From contig JARWKL010000016.1 of assembly GCA_029961685.1 (NCBI GenBank), positions 6,092,358-6,156,357 of the forward strand: a DNA stretch of 64,000 bases. Direction: 5' to 3'. The stretch comes from Aristolochia californica (taxonomy: Eukaryota; Streptophyta; Magnoliopsida; Piperales; Aristolochiaceae). The translations under genes and the position numbers were made by a program. Below, piece by piece: positions 33,488 through 42,573 of this stretch (the stretch's first letter is position 1; each line of letters begins with the position of its first letter). The notes below the pieces were generated by a model, which made no database searches, had not been told where the DNA came from, and saw nothing but the letters and a program-made list of their open reading frames with translations.

Positions 33488-34861
33488 TAATAGAGACAAA
33501 GATAAATATAATGATAAAAATAAAGACAACTAATGATTGAATTAGAGATAAACTCAAATTGTAGAATCCTAATCACCCACGGTCTCTATGTAATTCTATA
33601 AATAGTTTACACCTGATTAATAATAATCACAGTAATATTATTCTTCATTCCTATATTCTACACAGTATCAGAGCTTTCGATTGATTAATCAGAACCAAGC
33701 TACCGTCCCTGAAAATCCTTATCAGAAGCAGCCTCCGTAGCTGTAGTCCACTGCCGCCACCCATACCTAGCACTTTTCTCTTTGCTTCTCCTTGCAATCT
33801 TGTCATAGGCAGGTCCCAAAAATTGCCGAACCCCTCATCTCACCCGACGCCGTTGTCGACACGATTCTGTCTCGTCGTCGCCAACACCACCATTCCGTCT
33901 CGTTGTCGCCATCACCATCGATGCTCTCCTTGTTGTTGCCATCATTCGCCCCTCTCGGCAGCACCGAGTCGACCTAAGTTCAAGGGGGGAAATTATTTCC
34001 CCCCTTGGTTGCGACATCCCAAGCACGTACGTGCGCAACGTGTGAGTTGGTAGATGGATTTTCACACGTTTGAGTTTTGCACGTGTGGCAATTTTTATTT
34101 TAAAAAAAGAAACTCAATAAAGAACCTCTTCATCCTATCAGGGCAATGCGATTCCGTCTACCCCAGTCATTGTCTTTCCACCGAACGATGCAATTATGTC
34201 CACCCCAGCCGTTGCTCTTCCTTTGGACGATACAATTCCGTCTACCCCAACTGCCTCTAGTGCCGCTGCTCTTCCACCGGATGATGCAATTTTGTCCGCA
34301 CCAGCCGCCTCTAGTGTCGCTGCTCTTCCACCGGACGATGCAATTCCGTTCGCATCAGCCGTTTCCAGTGTCATTGCTCTCCCACTGGATGATGAAATTC
34401 CATCTGCACCAGTCGCTTCCAGTGTCGCTATTTTTCCACCAGACAATGTAATTTCGTCTACCCCAGCCGCCTCCAGTGCCACTGCTCTTCCTCTAGACGA
34501 TGTGATTCCGCCTGCCCTAGCCGGCCTCCAATGTTGTTGCTCTCTCCAAACCACTTCCAAGAACATGCTTCCTCTTTTTTAAGATCAAGATTGGACTCTC
34601 CTCTCGGAGCTCCATCTTGCGGGGGTATGATAGAGATAAAGATAAACATAGTGATATATATAAAGATAATGATAGACATAAAGATAAACATATTGATATA
34701 TATAAAGATAATGATAAAGATAAAGATAAGTAGTGATTGAATTAGAGATAAACTCAAATTGTAGAGTCCTAATCACCTACAGTCTTTGTGTAATTCTATA
34801 AATAGTTTACACTGATTAATAATAATCATGACTATATTATTCTTCATTCCTATATTCTACA
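33488..34861 (+). mobile_element. Small non-autonomous LTR retroelement with a minisatellite interior
   Basis: The 5' LTR at 33,488-33,662 and 3' LTR at 34,628-34,861 share AATTAGAGATAAACTCAAA, TGTAATTCTATAAATAG and the end TTCCTATATTCTACA. The 3' LTR is longer (234 against 175 bp) because of an expanded GATAAA-rich repeat. A primer-binding-like AGTATCAGAGC (33,664-33,674) follows the 5' LTR and a GCGGGGGTA purine tract precedes the 3' LTR. The interior (about 965 bp) lacks gag and pol. It consists of a GC-rich block and a 54-bp minisatellite. No perfect target duplication is visible. Confidence 0.8.
34146..34545 (+). repeat. 54-bp minisatellite with a coding-like frame
   Basis: About seven units of 54 bp run in one plus-strand frame (34,196-34,582). 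Each yields an 18-residue unit of the form ALPPDDAI-SAPAASSVA, with Asp-Asp conserved in nearly every unit. The preservation of length modulo 3 could reflect selection or simply unit-wise amplification. No start context or partner domain is evident, so I do not call a gene. Confidence 0.75.
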
Positions 34862-35406
34862 TATCATGCATGGAAGCTGAGAGTCTGTAATAGAGCCCAA
34901 TCTTTCTTCTTCCCCTTCTCCACTGAAATAGTAGGTGTATGTATGTAAGGAAATACATATCACTTTTTTATACTTCTTTACTGATAAAACTATTCTCCTT
35001 TTAAAAATTATTTAAAATAGATAACTATTTTTTAAAATATTGATTAAAATTTTAAAATGTTTATATTGATTTCAAGTTTATTAAAAATTTTGACATTTAA
35101 ATTTTCAAAAGTATGCACATTTGCCACAATGCAATGCTGACCTATATTATGCTTGTCTCATCCTTCTATGTAGGTCGACACACGATTACCTCTTCTATAG
35201 ATCTTATGCACAATAAAACATTATTTAGTCATAATGGGAGGTTGTGAAAGCAGAATTTCCAATTTGTGTATGAAATTCATAAAAAATGAAAAGCGGAAGC
35301 CATAATACATACCTCTAGCCATGACAAACAAATTCTAGAAATTTCCAGAAAAGCTTGTCTAGTCTATCCAAAGTACGGAGAACACATGCTTCTTTGCTAG
35401 ACCATA
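34862..35406 (-). mobile_element. Probable older Copia LTR, part interrupted by the 35.4-39.4 kb element
   Basis: The element at 35,407-39,443 carries a 5-bp CCATA duplication. Removing it joins 35,406 to 39,449, which leads to the polypurine tract of a minus-strand Copia end at about 39,530-39,520. The sequence from about 35,210 to 35,406 is therefore likely the continuation of that Copia LTR. The stretch 34,862-35,200 is AT-rich with nothing recognisable. Confidence 0.4.
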
Positions 35407-36132
35407 TGATACGAACCACGTCAACCTATGACGAAACCCGATACCAAATATGGTAATTGTCCCCAAGACCTCTCAAGTTTGGATGGAAACCACGACCCGT
35501 TGCTTAGCAAATCAAGAACCTTCGTATAGTGAAGACGCCACAAATGAGGATGGACAATCCGTTTGATAAGTTGATATTGAGCGCCACAAGGAAATCCTTA
35601 ATAAGTTCGAAAAGCTCTTTCAAGAACTCAAAAAGAATAACTCTCAATTTCAATAATGATCAAAGGTTTTTTTAATCCATGTACAAGTGCTCTATTTATA
35701 ACGGAGGACGTAATTGAATCTAGGTAGAATAAATCCCTTCCTCTAATTACATTCAATTAAATAAAACTACTTACGGTAACTTGATGTAAATAGAATCCTA
35801 ATATAATGCAAACGAGATCTTCCAAGATATGTTGCCAACTCGTACGTATCCTTATGGATCCCACAAGATCTTCTAACCACCTGCCCTTATAGGATAGATT
35901 GCCAACACGTGGCTATCTTTGTGGGTCCCACAAAATCTCATGGTCGGTCCCACATTGTAGTTGAGTAAATCTTGCCCATGTCTTCATGGTGGGTCCCACT
36001 AGCTTGTGCCTACATGGTGGGTTCCACAATCTAACAGAGTAAAACCAACCTATGTTGGTGGGTCCCACTAGCTTGTGACTCCATGGTGGGTCCCACAATA
36101 TAATAGCGTAAAACCAACCTTGGTTCGCATAA
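35407..36132 (-). repeat. 3' LTR of the gag-protease Gypsy element (726 bp)
   Basis: It matches the LTR at 38,981-39,443 in two blocks (35,407-35,690 and about 35,920-36,132). The central segment, with a TATA-like CTCTATTTATAAC near 35,692, is present only here. Several GGTGGGTCCCAC-type words repeat near 35,920-36,110. Confidence 0.85.
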
Positions 36133-37845
36133 TTCCCCCTATCTTGAGAAGGATTTGTCCTCAAATCCGCATCAGGGTCGGCCTTTTTCAATTGTTGCAA
36201 CCTCACTTGATCCTCATATACTTGTTTTGGTGTCATCGAAAATGGAGTGAGTGCCTGCTGGTTGTGCAGGAATATGTACTGGTCAGTGAAGCCGTCATGT
36301 TGAATACGTATGTCGAATTGCCACTGTCTGCCTAAGAGGAGATGTCCAACTTGCATTGGTACCACATCACACAATACCACATCCTCATATTTATCGATTT
36401 GTAATGGTAAAACAACCTATGTCGTAACTCTTACTTCCCCACTATCATTCAACCATTGCAGCATGTATAGACGAGTGCGCTTAAGAGTTGTGAACCCTAG
36501 CTTTTCAATCATGGAAGTACTAGCAACATTAGTACAACTATTGCCATTGATAATATCACTATATACCTCTTCTTTCATGTGGCAGTGAGTGTGAAAGATA
36601 TTCTCCTGTTGTACTTCTGTTTCTTATTCTTTAGCTGGAAAGCTTAAGGCACCTTGTACGACTAGTCCAAACATCTCACAATTATCTACTCCGAACTCAA
36701 CTCCGATGGGGGCATCCTCCAATGGTGGCATGTCATCTAGATCAGCTTTGCCTTCGTAACCAATTTCACCATTTTCTTGGATCATTATAACTTGCTGGTT
36801 TGGACATTGGCTAGCTATGTATCCTCTCCCTTGACATTTGATACATTTAATCTCACTAGAATGAATCGAAAGATGAACTAATTTACCTTGAGACGTTGTG
36901 GTAGTAGTGGCTGTTTTGGGCTCATATTTGGCTTTGATGGTGGACGGATTTTCTTATTTCTTTGGGTAGTTTGATCTCCACGGTGTTGTACTAGAATTCT
37001 GTGGAGCTAGTTTTGGCAGTATACCACCCCTCATGAGTTGCCTCTCAACTTTGATAGCCATATACACCAAATCTTCTAATCCCATATAATGATGTATCTT
37101 AATTGTGTTAGCAATCTCTCAGTTTAAACCATTCAAAAATCTGACCATTGTTGCCTCCCGATCCTCCTCCACATTGGCACTAATCATAACCATCTCCATC
37201 TCTTTATAATAATCATAAACGCTTTGGTTACCTTGATAAAGACCTTTATAATAATCCCGATAGTAATAACTTGGTACACATTTCATCACTTTCTTCATCT
37301 CATCCCAATTTTCAATAGGACGTTCTCTATTCCGCCTCCTGTTGATGCACAACTGGTCCCACCACACAATAACATAATCAGTACATTCAATTGTAGCGAG
37401 TTGTACCTTCTTGAATTCGGAGTAGTCTTGACAATCGAAAGCCAACTCCATCTTCTTTTCCCACTCGATGTATGCTTCAAGATCACTTCTTCCTTGAAAC
37501 GTAGGAATTTTCATCTTAACACTTCCCAAGTTGTTATCTACACGGTTCCTAGCTTCTTGATTCTGGTCATATCGTCTACGGCTGCCCAATGACATCCTCT
37601 CAGACTTCTCATATAAATCATCAAATTCACCCATATCCTCAACTTCCCTTCGATACAACTTGTTCCTCTTTGGGTTGATCAGAACAAATGATGGTTGCAC
37701 CCGTTGTGCTCCCTTTTCTGCCCTATCCAACCTCTCATGTATATCTTTTAATTCCTCCCTCATCATCCGTCTCATCTCCCCCGCTAATGCTTGTATTTAC
37801 AGATTCGAAACACCGGATGATGAAATATCTTGATCATGCAGCATG
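36133..37845 (-). pseudogene. Gypsy gag-protease remnant
   Basis: The Gag core at 37,775-37,119 has SDLEAYIEWEKKMELAFDC, ATIECTDYVIVWWDQL and VYDYYKEMEMVMISANVEE (retrotransposon Gag fold). It is followed, after a stop, by IKIHHYMGLEDLVYMAIKVE, a zinc-knuckle-like CIKCQGRGYIASQC with Tyr in place of the usual His, and a retropepsin-like segment with SDIINGNSCTNVAS, where the usual catalytic Asp is Asn, then HLLLGRQWQFD. In-frame stops occur near 37,800, 37,119, 36,955 and 36,625. The copy is non-functional. Confidence 0.82.
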
Positions 37846-38967
37846 ATTGAAAATCTGCAAACAAGGTTAGAATAACATACTAAAGAGAATGGGTCCAAAA
37901 CTCTTTTTTTTTTTAGCTTAGACCCGATTTGACTCTGAGTTGACCCGGTCCGAGTTGGCCTGGGTTGACTCGGCCCGGTTCGGCGCGAGACTCAGCTCAC
38001 TGAGTTGAAGAGGTGCGACCCGGAGCTGATTAAATTTTTCCTAACTTAGGAAAAAAATTAATCGGGCAATAGTGTCGTCTTCAACCTCTTCCTTCTGCCG
38101 ATCCCGAACAGTCCGGCGTCAATAAATTCGGAAAATCTGTCGACAGCTAAATCCTTCCCTCATGGCACCGAAAATGGCGGGCGGTGGTCGTCTTTTTTTT
38201 CTCACGGCACTGAACAGAGGTATTCTCCCTCACGGCACCGAACAGATGTATTCTCCCTCACGGCACCGAACAGAGCGGAAGACGGCCTTCGTCTTCCTCA
38301 CGGCACAATCCAGTGGTTCTCCGAGGATAAAGGAGCGTCCGATTTGCTTCCTGAAAGCTCGGTGATAATCCGAAGGGCTCAGAGGCTGTCGTCTTCGTCG
38401 GCGTAATAAATTTTTTTTCTTCGGATTCTTCGGCAACGGCGCCGAACAGAGCTTCTCCTTCTCCGGCGACGGCGTCAAGAAGGCTTCTTCGGCGACGGCG
38501 CCGAGCTTCTTCTTTGCAAAACTCTTCTTCTCCATTTTTTTTTTTTTTAGGGCAGCGTCGTCGTTCTTTTTTTTTTTTTTTTCTCTTCCTTCTCGGCCAA
38601 GGCTAAATCTTCTTCTTCTTCTTCTTCTTTTTTTATTTTTATTTTATTTTCTCCTTCTCGGCAACGGCACGAACAGAGACGCAAAAAAAACTCCTCCTCT
38701 TTCGCAAGCCTCCACAGCAGCGTCTACTCCGTCTTTTGTTTTTCCTTCTTCGGCAACGACTAGCTTCTTCTGGGTTCGTTTTTTTTCTTTTTCTATATTT
38801 TTTTCTCCTCCAATCAGTCGTTCTGCATTTTTTTTTTTTGGAAATATTTTTTTTTCTCCTCCTTCTGGGCAACGTCTAAATCAAACGTTCGTCTTCCTTT
38901 TTTTTTGTACGAGAAAAAAATAAAACAAAAACGGACAAAAAAGATAGACAAACTTGATAAATCAAAA
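37846..38967 (-). other. Leader of the gag-protease Gypsy element
   Basis: A non-coding leader of about 1.1 kb. It holds a GACCCGG-rich tract (37,920-38,010), repeated CTCACGGCACCGAACAGA words (38,205-38,275), repeated TTCTCGGCAACGGC and GGCGACGGCGCCGA words (38,425-38,760) and several poly-T runs. Frames on either strand here are arginine- or serine-rich by composition only. Confidence 0.6.
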
Positions 38968-38980
38968 CTATGATACCAAC

Positions 38981-39443
38981 ATATACAAACCATGTCAACC
39001 TGTGTTGATACCCGATACCAAATCTGGTAATCCCCAAGACCTTTCAAGTTTGGATGGAAACCGCGACCCGTTGCTTAGCAAAGCAATAACCTTGGTATAG
39101 TGAAGACACCATAAACAGGGATGGACAATCCGTTTGATAAGTCGATATTAAACGCTACAAGGAAATCCTTGATAAGTTTGAAAAATTCTTTCAAGAACTC
39201 AAGAAGAATAGCTTTCAATTTCAATTATGATCAAGGTTTTTTTAATCGTGGCTATCCTTGTGGGTCCCACAAAATCTCATGGTCGGTCCCACATTGTAGT
39301 TAAGTAAATCTTGCCCATGTCTTCACAGTGGGTCTCACAATATAACAGAGTAAAACCAACCTATGTTGGTGGGTCCCACTAACTTGTGACTCCATCGTGG
39401 GTCCCATCATATAACAATGTAAAACCAACCTTGGTTCGCATCA
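38981..39443 (-). repeat. 5' LTR of the gag-protease Gypsy element (463 bp, internally deleted)
   Basis: It is colinear with the 3' LTR except for a missing central segment of about 263 bp at about 39,247, where TTTTTTTAATC runs directly into GTGGCTATCC. The missing part contains the TATA-like region, so this copy's own promoter is probably gone. Confidence 0.82.
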
Positions 39444-39448
39444 CCATA

Positions 39449-40160
39449 TCCCTTTTTCACGTACAACTTTCATACATCTAAGAGAAACTACCTAATAATG
39501 GGTCAACTTAAAAAAAAAAAATTTAACATTCTCCCACTTGACTTATTCAATATTTAATATGTACCATTCAATATTAATAAATCCTCAATTTTTCCATAAA
39601 TATAATATTCTTATACCTAAACAAAAGAATTTAAATTACATGAATCATGATGATAAGTCTTTTAGAGTAAGTATTACCTTTCATGTATCACAATAAAATT
39701 TCTTTTGAACGAGAACCATATGTAACAAATTTCTTTATGATTGAACTTCCAAATAATCACAAATCACCAAAATTTAAGCATACATTGTCATTCTTTAAAC
39801 TTCATGTATACAACTGAATAAGAGAAGACACATATGAAATTAATGGAGTTTTTCAATTGACAAAATACGATACAAACATAAAGGGTATCTCAATCACATC
39901 AAAACTACATAGTAGAACGAAGTTCCATATGATCAACATGTCCTTTATAAGCAATGGGTGGTAGACCTTTTGTCAAATGATCAACAATAATTAATCCAGT
40001 GCCAATGTGCACCACAACCATTTTGTTTGCTTTAACATGTTCTCAAATAGCTAAATGCTTAATATCAATATGTTTACTATAACCTCCGCTCTTATTGTTC
40101 TTAGCCAAAAACATTGTGGCGGAATTATCACAGTAAATTCTCAATGGCTTGGAAATTGTG
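39449..40160 (-). mobile_element. 3' end of a minus-strand Copia element (RNase H end, PPT, LTR start)
   Basis: On the minus strand, RNase H motifs IYCDNSATMFLAKNN, SKHIDIKH and VDHLTKGLPP (40,130-39,950) are followed by AAGTGGGAGAATGTT (about 39,535-39,520), a Copia-type polypurine tract and LTR start. The LTR is interrupted at 39,443 by the Gypsy-type element. The 5' bulk of this Copia is missing. Confidence 0.7.
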
Positions 40161-40299
40161 TCATACTTGGTCGGCTGGAAATCATACATACTTAGAACAA
40201 ATCATTGGTTACTCTCAAGACAAAATTTGGTATGCAAAATGCTTTAGCGTCTTGGTTGAAAAATGTTCTAAAGGACTTGGAAATCATACATACTTAGTC

Positions 40300-40560
40300 G
40301 GTCATGTTATATTGTGACAACCAAGTTGCTCTACACATCGCCTAGAATCCGATATTTCATGAGTGAACCTAGCACATTGAAATTGATTGTTACTTTATTT
40401 CATAAATTCGTCCCAATTTGAAGCATTATTTGATAAGTTGGTATTATTAACATACACTCCAACTTGAGGAGGAGTGTTGAAGATATGTTTCGAAGATAAG
40501 AAATTTGTGATTTGAATTTAAATGGGATAAACTCACTTATTTATTTATATATATATATAT
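40300..40560 (+). mobile_element. 3' end of a plus-strand Copia element (RNase H end, PPT, LTR start)
   Basis: The sequence CDNQVALHIA at about 40,316 and a degraded HIEIDCYFI block mark the RNase H end. ACTTGAGGAGGAGTGTTGAAG at 40,461-40,481 gives the polypurine tract (40,466-40,474) and LTR start. The LTR end is not clear, and an AT microsatellite lies at about 40,541-40,564. Confidence 0.6.
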
Positions 40561-41021
40561 ATATCAGAAAATAAGAATTTTATTACTTGGCTTGTACTCA
40601 AATTGTGGGAATTTAGACAGATAAAAGTTAAATATTTCTGTTGATGTCCGTATTGCAAAACTCCCTTCTTAATTTGTATTCTAGCTCTAGGGACATGGAA
40701 AGTGCTTCCTCTGTTTTTAAGATGATTAAGAAACCAGATTTAGTCTCAAGGAATTCATTCATAAAGGCAAGATGATTGAGAAACCGGATTTCGTCTCAAA
40801 GAATTCATTCATAAAAGCAACTTGCCATTTTGATTAGTCATGGCTGGACTGTGCACGGAGCAGCCCACCAAGGAACACACAACCCAGAAGAAAAAAATTA
40901 AATAAATAAAAATTGAACTGCTTGACGTATTTACGTCTCGATCACAAAATTTGAAGACAGAACGCATTGGGATGCAAGCATCGTTGAGGGCCTTCCAGCA
41001 TCGGAGTAGAGAGGTTATTCG
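40561..41021. other. Spacer, possibly remnant LTR
   Basis: AT-rich sequence with a local duplication (GAAACC(A/G)GATTT...TCTCAA(G/A)GAATTCATTCATAAA, near 40,730 and 40,780). It may contain the rest of the LTR that starts at 40,475. I see no gene. Confidence 0.35.
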
Positions 41022-41214
41022 TGTCGAGATTTTTTTCCCGTACGAAGGAAGATATTATTTCTTTATCTTAAAAATCATGTAATCCATGTAATCGTGTAAT
41101 CACTGTAATCTCACTCAACCATTCCATGTATAAATTATTATAATCTGTAAATCGGCTATTTAAGCATGACGATGTGAATACAATATATAACACAAAATTG
41201 AAGTCTTATTCTCA
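41022..41214 (+). repeat. 5' LTR of Copia-2
   Basis: It starts TGTCGAGATTTTTTTCCCG and carries CTATTTAAGCATGACGATG, matching the TATA-like region of the other two family LTRs. The exact end, close to TTATTCTCA, is approximate. Confidence 0.75.
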
Positions 41215-42279
41215 AGTTGGTATCAAATCAGGAGAATCTTTTTCCCATCACCGACGAACAGAGCAACAACTATGTCCCCTAGCCAAAGAACAAGATTGGT
41301 CTGCTTTGTAGTTGCCATGAACGAAGATGTTGGTTTAAAGCACCAGAATTTCCAAATGTCGATAAATGCACAACCGGCCCGAACGTCATCGACGACCGCA
41401 CGACAAAATCGAAGACGCTCTGTCGTTACCCGTCGCCAAAGACTGTCCCGTATTAATCTCAATCGCCATAATTCAAAAACAGAACAAAATCTGCTCTGGC
41501 TCGCCGTGAGAGCACTGTTTAGAAGTGCTCTTGACGAAGAAGACGACGAACCACCGTCACCCTACTCTGGCAAACCTTTCGAACGTAGCCACCACTCGAT
41601 TTTCCAGCAAACTGCTAGCCCGAACTAGAGCGTCGTCTCGCCGAAGAAGATGACGAGGTACGAGAGAAAATTTTCTACACCCGCCTCCTCGCGGCCACCA
41701 CCACCAGAGTCTCTGCCGAAATCTGGCGGGACTCCTAAAAGCCACCTAAACCATAGCCGAACCACCCACCCAGCGAAGGAGGAGCACCACAGTGTCGTTT
41801 CACCGAAGAAGACGACAAGGTAAGGAAAATCTCTCCACGCTTGCTTCCTCGCGGCCACCACCACCACAGTCACAACCGAACTCCGACGGGACTCCCGAAA
41901 ACCGTTGACGAACGACAGCCGAACCACCAATCCGGTGAAGGGGGAGCCGCACCATAGCATCGTCACACCAAAGAAGACGAAGGTGATCTTTTTTTTAAAA
42001 CTTAGGTTACTGTTCATTTATCTTTCTGCCGAGCGAACCAAAATCCAAACTTGGTCAACCCAGTAGACCGGACCAAAATCCAAAACGGGTCAACCCAGCG
42101 GGAGATCAGACCATATTCGAACTGGGACCGAATCGAGACCAAAAAAAATTGCAATCTTATTCAGAAAGCGAACCGGACCGAAATTAGAGAACCAAACTGG
42201 GTCAACTCAGAGGTAGGAAGCGGACCATACAAATATTTTTGGGTGATTTTATTCTGATCATCACCGATCTTCTTGCATC

Positions 42280-42573
42280 ATGTCCAAGGAATCAAAACAA
42301 GAGTGTATTTGTACTCATTGTAGTGAGACTGTGTTTACAAAGTCAAAATGCTATGAACTTATTGGATATCTACGATGGTGGGATCCTACTAAAGCGCCTC
42401 ACAAATGGAAGGATGCATCGGTTTTAATTGCTACATTTGGTAAGGTTCTTAATACTTCTGCTCCTTGTAGAAATAATGAATGGATAATTGATTCTGGTGC
42501 TACTGATCATATGACCTTTGACAATCATTATGTTAAAATTATGAAACCATCTGAACATCATATCGTATTATAG
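42280..42573 (+). pseudogene. Copia-2 gag-start/zinc-knuckle/protease fusion
   Basis: The frame opens MSKESKQE and continues directly as CTHCSETVFTKSKCYELIG, a zinc-knuckle region with the central Gly and His positions lost. It continues with WWDPTKAPHKW and the protease active-site block WIIDSGATDHMT (Asp-Ser-Gly intact). The several hundred codons of Gag present in Copia-3 after MSKE are absent. The frame stops at 42,573, inside the protease. Confidence 0.8.

Larger units (their letters stand above)
35407..39443 (-). mobile_element. Non-autonomous Gypsy-type LTR element (gag-protease only), 4,037 bp
   Basis: It is bounded by LTRs (38,981-39,443 upstream, 35,407-36,132 downstream in element orientation) and a perfect 5-bp duplication CCATA (35,402-35,406 and 39,444-39,448). 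A primer-like TGGTATCATAG lies at about 38,978-38,968, and a purine tract AGATAGGGGGAA at about 36,144-36,133 precedes the 3' LTR. The interior has a long leader (38,967-37,846) and gag-protease, then goes straight to the LTR with no RT, RNase H or integrase. It must have relied on another element's polymerase. Confidence 0.82.

Noticed and set aside
34138..34566. Minus-strand 142-codon Gly/Ala-rich frame in the minisatellite
   Set aside because: It is the antisense reading of the 54-bp array, open only because the unit length is a multiple of three.
38230..38870. Lysine- and arginine-rich open frames in the Gypsy-type leader
   Set aside because: Composition follows from poly-T and CTT runs on the other strand. 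There is no conserved domain.
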